This document shows, one piece after another, positions 8,411 to 17,208 of a stretch of 64,000 bases of DNA. The notes beneath the pieces were generated by a model. That model saw only the letters and a list, made by a program, of their open reading frames with translations, was not told the origin of the DNA and searched no databases. The DNA is from MED660 sp002691025. Its GTDB lineage: Bacteria > Myxococcota_A > UBA9160 > UBA4427. Position 1 is the stretch's first letter. Each line of letters opens with the position of its first letter. The stretch is from contig NHDZ02000118.1 in assembly GCA_002170485.2 (NCBI GenBank), positions 1 to 64,000 on the forward strand, given 5' to 3'. Made by a program: the position numbers and the translations under genes.

Positions 8411-9625
8411 TCAGACCTCGTCGAGAATGAACTCCGAGGCCACCCAGTCCGCCAACCGACGGCCCGACTCGGTCAGGCTCAAGTGGCCATCCCGGCCCTC
8501 GCGAAGAAAGGCATCTTCGAGCAATCGATCGATGGCGGAACCAAAGAAATCACGCGGCGAATGACCGAACTCCTTTTCAAACTCCATGCTGCTGAGACCT
8601 TCGTCGGTTCGCAACGACAAGAAGCAGGCTTCGGAAATTGCCTGCTCGAGAGTGAGGGGCTCGGTCTCCAGGCCGGCCACCTCACCTGAACGCAAGCGGC
8701 GAGACCACGTCATACGATCGCGGGGATTCGATGGCCGCCGTCCGTAGGGGTGATGCAGACTCCGTGGGTCTGAGGAGTGGGCCCCCACACCAATGCCCAG
8801 AACAGGCGATCTTTCCCAATAGCGTCGATTGTGAACCGCCTCGAAGCCTCGACGCGCGTGGTTGGTCAATTCGTAACGGCGGTACCCCGAAGCCTCCAAT
8901 CGCAAGACCATCTGATCGAGGAGATCCGCAGCGGCATCCTGGGAATAGCTCCTGATCTTTCCCTGTTCCGCAGCCAAGCCAAAGGGAGTCCCCTCTTCGA
9001 TGACGAGCTCGTAGGTGGACAGATGCTCTGGCTTCCAGGACAACGCATGATCCAGATCCGCTTCGAACATGGCGGGCGTCTGATGAAGGGCCGCAAAAAT
9101 GAGATCGAGGGAAAGGTTCTCGAAGCCCGCCGATCGAGCAGCCTCGAGGGTGGCGTGACTCTCTTCTGATCGATGCGCCCTTCCGAGCGCCTTGAGGAGG
9201 GAATCGTCAAAGGACTGCACCCCCACCGAGAGCCGATTGATCCCCGTTTCGGACTTGAAGCCTGCGAGTCGCTCGCGTTCCACCGTAGACGGATTCACTT
9301 CCAATGTGATCTCAACCGGTCCGTCCACGGAGGAGAACAATCTGAGAGCCTCCTGCTTGATCCGAGCCAGGGATTCCGGCCGAAACAAAGACGGGGTGCC
9401 TCCACCGAAATAGAGGCTGGCCAGACGGTGGCCAGGGAAGTCCGGCGCACGCAAAGCCAATTCCCGGAGCAGATCATCGACGTACTCGTCCTCCTTGATC
9501 CGCCATTCGGCCGAGCCCTGGCCATCGGCGGTGCTCTCCCGAGCCGCTTCCACCGCAAAATCGCAGTAGGGGCAGACCCGCTCGCAAAACGGAATATGAA
9601 CGTAGAGGCCGACCGTTTCATCCAT
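8411..9625 (-). CDS. hemW: HemW-like radical SAM heme chaperone
   Basis: A radical SAM protein of the HemN/HemW family. Near the N-terminus it has CERVCPYCDF (CxxxCxxC, the [4Fe-4S] site), then the GGGTPS motif and the LEVNPST and RLSVGVQSF segments. HNRRYW near residue 310 matches the HNxxYW heme-binding signature that separates HemW (heme insertion) from true coproporphyrinogen dehydrogenase HemN. The ATG at 9625 gives 404 aa, with the Cys cluster close to the N-terminus as usual. An upstream ATG at 9688 would make it overlap the divergent peptidase gene and adds residues with no family match. Confidence 0.88.
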   Translation of the reverse strand: MDETVGLYVHIPFCERVCPYCDFAVEAARESTADGQGSAEWRIKEDEYVDDLLRELALRAPDFPGHRLASLYFGGGTPSLFRPESLARIKQEALRLFSSVDGPVEITLEVNPSTVERERLAGFKSETGINRLSVGVQSFDDSLLKALGRAHRSEESHATLEAARSAGFENLSLDLIFAALHQTPAMFEADLDHALSWKPEHLSTYELVIEEGTPFGLAAEQGKIRSYSQDAAADLLDQMVLRLEASGYRRYELTNHARRGFEAVHNRRYWERSPVLGIGVGAHSSDPRSLHHPYGRRPSNPRDRMTWSRRLRSGEVAGLETEPLTLEQAISEACFLSLRTDEGLSSMEFEKEFGHSPRDFFGSAIDRLLEDAFLREGRDGHLSLTESGRRLADWVASEFILDEV

Positions 9626-9657
9626 ACCGTGAGGGTAGACGAACCGCGGGCGCAGAG

Positions 9658-12315
9658 GTGACCGCTTCGTTACCCTCTTGGATTCCATTGTCCTCCAACG
9701 ATATCCACTACCAGAAGCTCGATTGCGGCCTCTCCGTTCTTCTCAGGGAGGCCAGACTCGCCCCTGTGGCCAATCTCCAGATCTGGGCCAACGTGGGAGC
9801 CGCCGACGAAAGGCCCGGGGAAGAGGGCCTGGCCCATTTCCATGAGCACATGCTCTTCAAGGGGACCGAGCGAAGAGGCGTAGGCCAGGTCGCCGCTGAA
9901 GTCGAAGGCGCCGGAGGGCGAATCAATGCCTACACGTCCTTCGACATGACGGTCTACTACGCCACGCTTCCCAGCGAAGCCCTCTCGACTGGAGTCGACG
10001 TACTTACCGACGCCGTCCGCCACTCGGTCTTCGACCCGGAAGAGATCCGCCGGGAACAAGAAGTCGTTCTTGAGGAAATCCGGAGGTCGGATGACACGCC
10101 GGGCCATGTTCTCTCCGAACTCTCCTTTTCAGAGGCGTATCAGGTCCATCCCTACCGCCGGCCCATTCTTGGAAGCATGGAGAGCGTGTCCGCCCTGAAC
10201 CAGACTCAATGCCTCGATTTCTTCCAAGGTTGGTATGCCCCGGACAACCTGACAGTCGTGGCAGCGGGAGACTTCGAAGCCCGTGCCCTGGTGGATGAAA
10301 TCGAAGCGGCCTTTTCCGGCGCCCGACCCGCCGGCGCCATACGAGAACGGGCCGCCGAACCGGCCCACCATGGAATGCACTGCCGAGTCGAGAGGCGTGA
10401 TTTCGAGCACCAACGGATCGAACTCTGCTATCCGGCCTGCTCATTCAGCCATCAGGATTCAACCTACCTCGACCTTCTCGCCTTCCTGCTTGGCGANTGC
10501 GAATCGAGCCGACTGGTCCGGGACATCCGCAATACGGGTCTCGCCGAGAGGGTCCACGCNTCNTCCTACACGCCCTTCGAGCGCGGACTCTTCTGCGTCG
10601 AACTCGAAACCGATGAAGCCCGCTCTCGCCAAGCCGTCGAAGTGATTTCCCAGCAGATCGAAAGGCTTCGGATCGAACCGGTCTCCGACTCAGAACTGGA
10701 ACGAGCCCGGACGAACTTTCTGGCCAGTGAACACTTTGAACGCGAAACCGTATCTGGAATGGCCAACAAGCTGGGGAACTTCGAAGTCATCGGCGATGGC
10801 TGGGAGAGCGAAGCCCGNTATCTGGACACGGTTCACAAAGCCACCCCCGAAGANCTGCTGCGGGTCGCCCAGCTCTACCTCGACTCNGGAGAACTGACGG
10901 CCACGGCTCTCGTCCCGGACAAGCCCAGCGAAACCCTCAATGCCGANCGGCTTTCCCAGGCCATCCAGAGTGGCGTGGACATCGCGCGAAAACAGNAAGC
11001 CACTGCGCCNGCCCAGAAACCCGCAGCCCCGAAAACCCGGCCGGCAGATCTCCAGTCCACCCGTGCGGTGAACGCGTCCAAAGACGACGAGATCCACAGC
11101 TACACGCTGCCNGAAGGCGCNACTCTCTATGTCGCCCCGCGACATACGCTCCCCATCGTGGCGGCCCGCATCGCGTTTCTTGGAGGCTCCCTGGCTGAAT
11201 CTCCGCAAAAAGCCGGACTGACGAGCTTCATGGCCTCCATGTGGACCCGAGGAACACTTTCCCACCCCTCGGCGCCCTCTTTCGCCAGCGCCACAGAAGA
11301 CCTGGCTGCCGATATCAGTGGCTTCTCGGGGCGAAGCAGCGAGGGACTGTCTCTTGAAGTCACTCGGGAGAACTGGCTTNCCGGGCTGAACCTNATGACC
11401 GAAGTCTTGAACGAGCCTCTTTTTGATGCGGAAGAATTCGCCACCGAGCGCAGGGAAACCCTCGCCGCCATCGAAAGGCGCGAAGATCAACTCGCCCATC
11501 AGGCCTTCNTNCTNTTCGCCCGCAACCACTACCAGCAGCACCCTTACCGACTCCCCCTCCTGGGCGAACGCGAGTCCGTCGAGAGCTTCACCGTGGAGGA
11601 CATCCGCAATCACCACAACCGGCTGATCCGTTCCCCGAACCTGGTGATGGCCGTCGCGGGCGATGTCGACCCCGACGAAACCGCNGAGCTCGTCACTTCC
11701 CGCCTGGCTTCTCTGCCCGGCGCTCCCTTTGAAAGACCCGCCCCGCCCGAAGAACCGGCCCCCGAGAGCATTCGGGAAGCCATCGGCCGCAAGGACCGGG
11801 CCCAGGCTCATCTGGTCATGGGCTTCCGAGGACTCACGGTCAACGATCCGGACCGGTTTGCCCTTGAACTCATCGCCCAACTCCTGGCTGGTCAGGGCGG
11901 ACGGCTCTTCCTCGAACTGCGGGATCGACGAAGCCTGGCCTACACGGTGAGTGCCAGCAACATGGAGGGACTCGCGCCCGGTTTCTTTTCCATCTACATC
12001 GCGACGGCTCCCGAAAAGGTCGAAGAAGCGAAGTCGGGAATCCTTGAAGAATTGGAGGCGCTTTTGCAAACAGCGCCGGGACACGACGAAATCAATCAAA
12101 CCAAACAGAATCTGATCGGCAATTTCACCATCGGACAACAACGCTGTGCGGCTCGAGCTGGACACATCGCACTCGACAGTCTCTACGGACTCGGACCGGC
12201 CGCGTATCGGGAGTATGCGGAACAGATCCGGTCCCTGACCCAGGATGACATCCTGCGGGTTGCCCGTCGTATCATCCGACTCGATGCCTATACGCTCGCC
12301 TTGATGGCCCCCTGA
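9658..12315 (+). CDS. Two-domain M16 zinc peptidase (pitrilysin/PqqL-like)
   Basis: An 885-residue insulinase-like peptidase with two M16 halves. The N-terminal half has the inverted zinc motif HFHEH (HxxEH, near residue 60), with the distal Glu in the EEIRREQEVVLEEI helix. The C-terminal half (about 490-880) keeps the fold but has no HxxEH and includes the R/Y loop (RDRRSLAYTVSA), as in the inactive partner of family heterodimers. No signal peptide is visible. It starts at GTG 9658, 32 nt from the divergent hemW. Several codons contain N, mostly at third positions and not in the zinc motif. Confidence 0.88.
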   Translation: MTASLPSWIPLSSNDIHYQKLDCGLSVLLREARLAPVANLQIWANVGAADERPGEEGLAHFHEHMLFKGTERRGVGQVAAEVEGAGGRINAYTSFDMTVYYATLPSEALSTGVDVLTDAVRHSVFDPEEIRREQEVVLEEIRRSDDTPGHVLSELSFSEAYQVHPYRRPILGSMESVSALNQTQCLDFFQGWYAPDNLTVVAAGDFEARALVDEIEAAFSGARPAGAIRERAAEPAHHGMHCRVERRDFEHQRIELCYPACSFSHQDSTYLDLLAFLLGXCESSRLVRDIRNTGLAERVHXXSYTPFERGLFCVELETDEARSRQAVEVISQQIERLRIEPVSDSELERARTNFLASEHFERETVSGMANKLGNFEVIGDGWESEAXYLDTVHKATPEXLLRVAQLYLDXGELTATALVPDKPSETLNAXRLSQAIQSGVDIARKQXATAXAQKPAAPKTRPADLQSTRAVNASKDDEIHSYTLXEGXTLYVAPRHTLPIVAARIAFLGGSLAESPQKAGLTSFMASMWTRGTLSHPSAPSFASATEDLAADISGFSGRSSEGLSLEVTRENWLXGLNXMTEVLNEPLFDAEEFATERRETLAAIERREDQLAHQAFXXFARNHYQQHPYRLPLLGERESVESFTVEDIRNHHNRLIRSPNLVMAVAGDVDPDETXELVTSRLASLPGAPFERPAPPEEPAPESIREAIGRKDRAQAHLVMGFRGLTVNDPDRFALELIAQLLAGQGGRLFLELRDRRSLAYTVSASNMEGLAPGFFSIYIATAPEKVEEAKSGILEELEALLQTAPGHDEINQTKQNLIGNFTIGQQRCAARAGHIALDSLYGLGPAAYREYAEQIRSLTQDDILRVARRIIRLDAYTLALMAP

Positions 12316-12349
12316 GCCGGGCCCACATCGACTGAAGGAGAACCTGTCC

Positions 12350-12547
12350 ATGGAAGAAAAACGAGGACTTCACCGATCCCATGACTCGGTCATCGCAGGC
12401 GTTTGCGGTGGCATCGCTGATTTCCTTGGCTGGTCGCCCACCTGGGTCCGCATCCTCTACGTGCTGGTCTCGGTGCTCAGTGCCGCGTTTCCTGGGATCC
12501 TGGTCTACCTGGCACTCTGGCTCTTGATGCCCTCGGCCGACGCCTGA
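12350..12547 (+). CDS. PspC-domain membrane protein
   Basis: A 65-residue single-domain PspC protein. It begins RGLHRSHDSVIAGVCGGIADFLGW, split here as RGLHRSHDSVIAG and VCGGIADFLGW, the conserved cytoplasmic part. WVRILYVLVS and a hydrophobic segment (about 33-60) that should span the inner membrane follow. PspC proteins act in envelope-stress sensing with PspA in enterobacteria; the stand-alone short form has no fixed role. AAGGAG lies 9 nt upstream of the ATG. It follows the M16 peptidase by 34 nt on the same strand. Its last 43 nt overlap the 3' end of the convergent gamma-glutamyltransferase gene. Confidence 0.85.
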   Translation: MEEKRGLHRSHDSVIAGVCGGIADFLGWSPTWVRILYVLVSVLSAAFPGILVYLALWLLMPSADA

Positions 12548-14376
12548 TCGCCATCGCCCGGCTTCGGTGACACGGCTGCGCCCTGGGTCCGAGGGTCCGC
12601 CCCACCCCGATGCAGGCCGGTTTCCGGGTCGACCACGATGGCCTCCGCGGCCGACCATGTTCGCGTGGATACGTCCACCTGATGGCCCATCTTCCGCAGC
12701 GCTTCCACGACCTCNGGCGGCGTTTCCGGTTCCACTCTGAGTTTGTCTGGAATCCACTGGTGGTGATAGCGGGAAGCCGCCACCGAATCACNGACATCCA
12801 TCTTCCAATCAATCACGTTCAGGATCGTCAGCAGTACGGTGCTGATGATACGAGGTCCTCCGGGACTCCCGGTGACCATGTAGGTCTGACCATCCTTCAC
12901 GAGGATCGTGGGTGTCATGCTTGAAAGCGGACGCTTTCCCGGAGCCACTGCGTTCGCGCCCCGAGTGTCCACCAGCCCATAGGCATTCGGCGTATCGGGT
13001 GCGATGGAGAAATCGTCCATCTCGTTATTGAGGATGATCCCGGTTCCCGGCACCGTGATGCCCGANCCATAGGAGGTATTGATCGTCATGGTGATCGCCA
13101 CGGCGTTTCCGTTGGCATCGGTCACAGACAAGTGCGCGGTCCCACTGTCATCCACTGCATGACCCGGGGCCACCACGACCTGGCTCTTCTCCGGATCGAT
13201 CCGACTCCTCTGCTGTTCCGCATATTCCTTCGAAACAATTCTCTTGAGCGGAATCTCGACGAAATCGGGATCACCCATATACGCGGCGCGATCCGCAAAG
13301 GCCAGTTTCATGGCCTCGGTGACAAGATGGATATTGGCGGGCGACTGAGCGGACCCACCGGCCAGATCCATGCCTTCCAGGATATTCAACGCCTCGAGCA
13401 GGACCGCTCCGCCCGATGAGGGAGGGGGGAAGGAATAGACCTCGTATCCTCGATAGCGACCTTCCACAGCGGGTCTTACCTTGGGTCGATAGCTCTTCAT
13501 GTCTTCGAGCGTCAGAATGCCGCCACGCTTCTTCACCTCGTCCACGATACTCTGGCCAATGGAACCTTCCGAGACGACCTCCGGGCCGTGCTTCGCAATG
13601 GCTCGAAGAGTCTTGGCCAGGTCGGGCTGGGCCAGTGTCTCGCCCACCTCCGCCAGGCCATCCTCGGCAGGCTGGAACTGGATCCGTACCGTCTCGGGAA
13701 ACTCGTCTGCATCGAAATAGGCGCGCATGAAATTGATCCGGTCGGCCTGGAAACGCGACAAGGGGAAACCCTCGGCGAGACCAATGGCGGGCTCCAGCAC
13801 CTGAGCCAGATCCATGCTTCCCCATCGCTTGAGCACATAGGCCATTCCCGTCGTAAAGGAAGGCACAGCCACGGCCAGAGGCCCTCGCCGTGAAGCCTTC
13901 TCGGGGACTCCGGCCTGGACATACATATCCCGACTCGCCGCTCCCGGCGCGGTTTCTCGCGCGTCCACTGCGAACACCGCACCCTCCTCGGTGCGCAAGA
14001 GCACGAAGGCGCCCCCACCCAGACCGGCCGAAAAGGGCTGCGTCACCGCCACCGCAAAGGCGGTGGCCACGGCTGCGTCCACCGCATTGCCGCCCTGTTC
14101 AAGAATCAAAGCCCCGGCCTGCGCGGCCTCCGCGGAGGAACTCACCACCACACCGGCCGGCGAGCCGTTTGGGACTTCCACCTCAAGAGCCCCGAGAGGA
14201 GCTGGCCCCCAAAGGAGCCCCAGAATGACTGGAAGGCAAAGAGGTCGAAACCGCCGCCGTGGGGCTGACAGCGGGTTTCCGCCAGAATCGGAAACGACGC
14301 CGATGCGCGGTCTCCACGGCCGGAGCGGCGGCCTGGCCGCAAGAGAGGTCCAGAAATCAGCAAGAGTCCGCATCAT
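12505..14376 (-). CDS. ggt: Gamma-glutamyltransferase (glutathione hydrolase)
   Basis: A 623-residue Ntn-hydrolase precursor that cleaves and transfers gamma-glutamyl groups, normally in the periplasm. Autoprocessing should occur before Thr413 in SGTAHLSV, producing the small subunit. AAQAGALILEQGGNAVDA, FSAGLGGGAF and SFPPPSSGG are family signatures. A hydrophobic segment (about 44-60) resembles a signal peptide but follows about 40 extra residues, so the true start may lie downstream of the ATG at 14376. Three codons contain N; the one after INTSY is GGN, hence Gly. It is convergent with pspC and ends inside it. Confidence 0.92.
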   Translation of the reverse strand: MMRTLADFWTSLAARPPLRPWRPRIGVVSDSGGNPLSAPRRRFRPLCLPVILGLLWGPAPLGALEVEVPNGSPAGVVVSSSAEAAQAGALILEQGGNAVDAAVATAFAVAVTQPFSAGLGGGAFVLLRTEEGAVFAVDARETAPGAASRDMYVQAGVPEKASRRGPLAVAVPSFTTGMAYVLKRWGSMDLAQVLEPAIGLAEGFPLSRFQADRINFMRAYFDADEFPETVRIQFQPAEDGLAEVGETLAQPDLAKTLRAIAKHGPEVVSEGSIGQSIVDEVKKRGGILTLEDMKSYRPKVRPAVEGRYRGYEVYSFPPPSSGGAVLLEALNILEGMDLAGGSAQSPANIHLVTEAMKLAFADRAAYMGDPDFVEIPLKRIVSKEYAEQQRSRIDPEKSQVVVAPGHAVDDSGTAHLSVTDANGNAVAITMTINTSYXSGITVPGTGIILNNEMDDFSIAPDTPNAYGLVDTRGANAVAPGKRPLSSMTPTILVKDGQTYMVTGSPGGPRIISTVLLTILNVIDWKMDVXDSVAASRYHHQWIPDKLRVEPETPXEVVEALRKMGHQVDVSTRTWSAAEAIVVDPETGLHRGGADPRTQGAAVSPKPGDGDQASAEGIKSQSAR

Positions 14377-14477
14377 CCAGAAAAACTATCACACACCCTG
14401 CTCGATCCCCCCAAGCGAAGCCGAATGCCCCGCTTCGCGGCCCAGATCCCGGCTCGAAGCTCGCGGAAATGTATCGG

Positions 14478-14506
14478 CTGTGAATTCGGCTCGGGAAGGC
14501 TATGAT
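14478..14506 (+). promoter_or_regulatory. Candidate promoter of tRNA-Phe
   Basis: TATGAT (14501-14506) is a good -10 box placed 19 nt before the tRNA gene; CTGTGA (14478-14483) at 17-nt spacing is a weak -35. The predicted start is near 14513. Confidence 0.45.
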
Positions 14507-14524
14507 CCGCGCCCTACGGACGGT

Positions 14525-14600
14525 GGCCCGGTAGCTCAGTTGGTAGAGCACTCGACTGAAAATTGAGGTGTCGGCGGTTCGAGCCCGCCCTGGGCCACCA
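14525..14600 (+). tRNA. tRNA-Phe (anticodon GAA)
   Basis: The 76-nt cloverleaf is complete: acceptor GGCCCGG with CTGGGCC (one G-U), a D arm with AGTTGGTAGA, an anticodon stem CTCGA/TTGAG around CTGAAAA (anticodon GAA at positions 34-36), and a T arm GGCGG-TTCGAGC-CCGCC. The 3' CCA is encoded. It lies on the plus strand, upstream of the trp leader. Confidence 0.96.
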
Positions 14601-14605
14601 TCCCT

Positions 14606-14628
14606 CGCACCCTGGGATCGCGGGTGCG
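14606..14628 (+). terminator. Hairpin after tRNA-Phe
   Basis: CGCACCC and GGGTGCG form a 7-bp stem directly after the tRNA, with a 9-nt loop. There is no T run, so it may be a processing or weak termination element. A second 6-bp hairpin (CCTGGG/CCCAGG, 14671-14689) lies between it and the trp promoter. Confidence 0.3.
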
Positions 14629-14706
14629 CCAACACCGACCACGCTGCCCTGATCCGCACCGTGATGGGTTCCTGGGCTGTCTTCCCAGGCCACGAGCACG
14701 AGTTGC

Positions 14707-14735
14707 TTGACGGAACTCGGCGCGTGTGAAACACT
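14707..14735 (+). promoter_or_regulatory. Candidate trp promoter giving a leaderless leader-peptide mRNA
   Basis: TTGACG (14707-14712) is a near-consensus -35, followed after 17 nt by the weak -10 AACACT (14730-14735). The predicted transcription start, 14741-14742, falls on the A of the trpL ATG. That agrees with the absence of any ribosome-binding site before this ATG. Confidence 0.5.
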
Positions 14736-14741
14736 CCGGCC

Positions 14742-14792
14742 ATGATCAAGACCGTGTCACATTCGGGACTTTGGTGGGCTTCTCTTCTTTGA
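14742..14792 (+). CDS. trpL: trp operon leader peptide TrpL
   Basis: A 16-codon ORF encoding MIKTVSHSGLWWASLL then TGA. The tandem Trp codons at 14772-14777 sit just after GGACTT, the 5' arm of the 1:2 hairpin, so a ribosome stalled there for lack of charged tRNA-Trp would mask that arm. An in-frame TGA (14727-14729) lies upstream, making this ATG the only start. It is followed by an intrinsic terminator and the trpE(G) fusion gene. Leader peptides with tandem Trp codons before trpE(G) are known from rhizobia; here the assignment is from sequence alone. Confidence 0.85.
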   Translation: MIKTVSHSGLWWASLL

Positions 14793-14869
14793 AGAGGGGG
14801 TCCTGAAGTCCTGCGTGGTGACGCAGATGAATTCAAACAGGCCGCCTTCTCAGGCGGCCTTCGTTGTTT
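14766..14869 (+). promoter_or_regulatory. trp attenuator RNA
   Basis: Mutually exclusive pairings can be traced. The 1:2 stem is GGACTT (14766-14771) with AAGTCC (14806-14811), enclosing CTCTTC/GAAGAG. The 2:3 antiterminator can be GG-T-CCTG (14799-14805, bulged T) with CAGGCC (14838-14843). The 3:4 terminator is AGGCCGCCT/AGGCGGCCT. Segment 3 (CAGGCC) overlaps the terminator's 5' arm, as attenuation requires. Ribosome stalling at the Trp codons would block 1:2, allow 2:3 and permit read-through into trpE(G). Confidence 0.75.
14839..14869 (+). terminator. Attenuator terminator of the trp leader
   Basis: A 9-bp GC-rich stem, AGGCCGCCT (14839-14847) with AGGCGGCCT (14852-14860), has a TCTC loop and is followed by the T-rich TCGTTGTTT. 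It lies 69 nt before the trpE(G) ATG. Confidence 0.8.
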
Positions 14870-14937
14870 CGGGATCCGGTTTTCCCGACTGAGGATGGGC
14901 AACCTGGGCGCGGCCCTGGAGACATGAAGGCAAATCA

Positions 14938-17100
14938 ATGGAAACCGATTTTTCCGACTCATCCGTCCGATACAAAACCCGTGGAGGTGTCCAGGTACAT
15001 CTGGACACCGAAGAGGTCGCGGCCCGACAAGCCATCGAATCGCTGGCCGAAGCACTCGACACACGTCGCGGCGCCCTCCTTTCTTCGAGCTACGAATACC
15101 CGGGTCGCTATACACGCTGGGATCTCGGCTTCGTCGACCCGCCCGTGGTCTTCAGTGGAGCCGGCTCCGAGGCGAAGATCGAAGCCCTCAATGAACGAGG
15201 CTCCCTCCTGCTCAACCCCATCGCCAGATGCCTTCAGTCACAGCCAAACCTGGATGAGCTTGATTTCAGTGGAGACCGCATCACTTGCCGTATTGGGGAA
15301 TCCACCGAACGCTTCCCGGAAGAAGAGCGGAGTAAACAGCCTTCCCTTTTTTCGATCGTGCGTGCCCTGATCGATCTCTTTGGCTCGGAAGACGATCCCC
15401 ATCTGGGTCTATACGGTGCATTCGGTTATGACCTGGCTCTGCAGTTCGAACCCGTGAAGAAGCGTCTCAAACGCGACCCCTCCTCACGAGACCTCGTCCT
15501 CTACCTCCCGGACGAGATCCTGGTCGTCGATCATCGACGCGAAATGGCGACCCGGAGGATGTACCGCTTCGAAATCGACGGAGAAACCACAAAAGAGCGC
15601 CGCGGAGGGGGCGAGAGCCAGGAACTGGCCGGTCCCGCCGAAATCACCGGGGGCTCAGATCACAACCCTGGCGCCTACGCGGAGAATGTCCGGAGTGCGA
15701 GAGAAGCGTTTCGCCGGGGCGACCTCTTCGAAGTCGTGCTTTCCCAGACATTCCGAGAGCCGGCTGCCGCCACACCCTCCACGATCTTCCAGAGGCTTCA
15801 GCAACGAAACCCTTCCCCCTATGGTTTCCTGATCAACCTCGGCGAGGAAGAGCATCTTGTGGGCGCCTCTCCTGAGATGTACGTCCGCGTGGAAGGAGAC
15901 CGGGTCGAAACCTGCCCCATCTCAGGCACCATTCCCCGCGGCCAGAACGCCATCGAAGATGCGGAGCAGATCCGCACACTCATGAATTCGGAAAAAGACG
16001 AATCCGAACTCACCATGTGCACCGACGTGGATCGCAATGACAAATCCCGGATCTGCGAACCCGGCTCTGTGCGCGTCATCGGGCGAAGGCAGATCGAGTT
16101 GTACTCACGACTGATCCACACCGTGGACCATGTCGAAGGGCGTCTCCGAGAAGGCTTCGATGCATTGGATGCATTCCTGTGCCATGCGTGGGCGGTCACT
16201 GTCACCGGAGCGCCAAAACCCTGGGCCATGCAATTCGTGGAAGATCATGAGGAATCCGAAAGGCGATGGTACGGGGGAGCCGTGGGCTTCATTGGCTTTG
16301 ATGGAAACATGAATACCGGGCTGACCCTCCGCACGACCCGCTTGCACCAGGGCGTCGCGGAAGTCAGAGCCGGAGCCACCCTGCTTTTCGACTCGGACCC
16401 GGAAGCCGAGGAACTCGAGACACGAGTCAAGGCTTCCGCTCTGCTGGATGCCATCTTGCACGCTCAAGTCGAAGCCCCTCTGCAAAATGATGAAATACCG
16501 CAGACCGGTGCGGGACGACGTGTCCTCTTGATCGATCACAAGGACTCGTTTGTGCACACCCTCGCCAATTACCTGCGGCAGACCGGTGCAGAGGTCATCA
16601 CCTGGAGGTCCGGCTTCGAGTGGAAGGCCCTGGATGATCTCCAACCCGACCTCGTTGTCCTCTCCCCGGGACCCGGTAGCCCATCGGACTTTGATGTTTC
16701 GGGAACCCTGACCGCGTTGAATGAAAGGGGGCTGCCGGTATTCGGCGTCTGCCTCGGACTTCAAGGCATGGTCGAATACTGCGGGGGGACACTGGACCTC
16801 TTGCCTCTGCCCATGCATGGGAAGCCCTCCACGGTCTTCACCAGGGAGGGAAGCCTCTGGGAGAAGATCCCCGAGGACTTCCGGGCAGCTCGCTATCACT
16901 CTCTCTACGCTCGGCGTGAAACAATGCCGAAAGAACTGCGCGTGACAGCGGAAAGTGAAGATGGAATCGTGATGGCCATTGAGCACGAATCCCTGCCCAT
17001 GGCCGCCGTGCAGTTCCATCCGGAATCGATCCTGACCCGGGGATCTCTTGGAGTCCGTTTGCTGGCGAACGTAATGGAACAACTCGTCCGAAAGCCGTAA
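14938..17100 (+). CDS. trpEG: Fused anthranilate synthase TrpE-TrpG
   Basis: A 720-residue fusion catalysing chorismate plus glutamine to anthranilate, the first step of Trp synthesis. The TrpE half (1-510) has the LLSSS Trp-binding region (47-51), RRGDLFEVVLSQTF and TGAPKPWAM of the chorismate-binding fold. The class-I amidotransferase half (about 527-720) has LLIDHKDSF, LSPGPGSP, the nucleophile Cys605 in FGVCLGLQG and a terminal QFHPES. AAGG lies 8 nt before the ATG. Expression should be controlled by the upstream attenuator. No other trp gene is adjacent, so the pathway is dispersed. Confidence 0.96.
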   Translation: METDFSDSSVRYKTRGGVQVHLDTEEVAARQAIESLAEALDTRRGALLSSSYEYPGRYTRWDLGFVDPPVVFSGAGSEAKIEALNERGSLLLNPIARCLQSQPNLDELDFSGDRITCRIGESTERFPEEERSKQPSLFSIVRALIDLFGSEDDPHLGLYGAFGYDLALQFEPVKKRLKRDPSSRDLVLYLPDEILVVDHRREMATRRMYRFEIDGETTKERRGGGESQELAGPAEITGGSDHNPGAYAENVRSAREAFRRGDLFEVVLSQTFREPAAATPSTIFQRLQQRNPSPYGFLINLGEEEHLVGASPEMYVRVEGDRVETCPISGTIPRGQNAIEDAEQIRTLMNSEKDESELTMCTDVDRNDKSRICEPGSVRVIGRRQIELYSRLIHTVDHVEGRLREGFDALDAFLCHAWAVTVTGAPKPWAMQFVEDHEESERRWYGGAVGFIGFDGNMNTGLTLRTTRLHQGVAEVRAGATLLFDSDPEAEELETRVKASALLDAILHAQVEAPLQNDEIPQTGAGRRVLLIDHKDSFVHTLANYLRQTGAEVITWRSGFEWKALDDLQPDLVVLSPGPGSPSDFDVSGTLTALNERGLPVFGVCLGLQGMVEYCGGTLDLLPLPMHGKPSTVFTREGSLWEKIPEDFRAARYHSLYARRETMPKELRVTAESEDGIVMAIEHESLPMAAVQFHPESILTRGSLGVRLLANVMEQLVRKP

Positions 17101-17112
17101 CGAAACCAAAGA

Positions 17113-17145
17113 GAAGGGGCGCCGCAGGATCTGCGACGCCCCTTC
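17113..17145. terminator. Bidirectional terminator between trpE(G) and glnII
   Basis: GAAGGGGCG (17113-17121) pairs with CGCCCCTTC (17137-17145), and CGCAG pairs with CTGCG, around a GAT loop with one internal mismatch. Pyrimidine-rich CTTGCTTCTTCTTG follows on the plus strand and TCTTTGGTTT on the minus strand. It lies between the two convergent genes. Confidence 0.75.
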
Positions 17146-17208
17146 CTTGCTTCTTCTTGCGGCTTATCCAGACTGACCGGCTTCGCGAATCGCGTCGCCA
17201 GCAAGCCA

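Noticed and set aside
10690..12351. 553-residue ORF antisense to the M16 peptidase
   Set aside because: Mirror of a real gene in a GC-rich genome; contains no known motif.
14357..15115. 252-residue minus-strand ORF across tRNA-Phe and the trp leader
   Set aside because: It crosses a tRNA and a conserved attenuator, and overlaps the ggt and trpE(G) starts.
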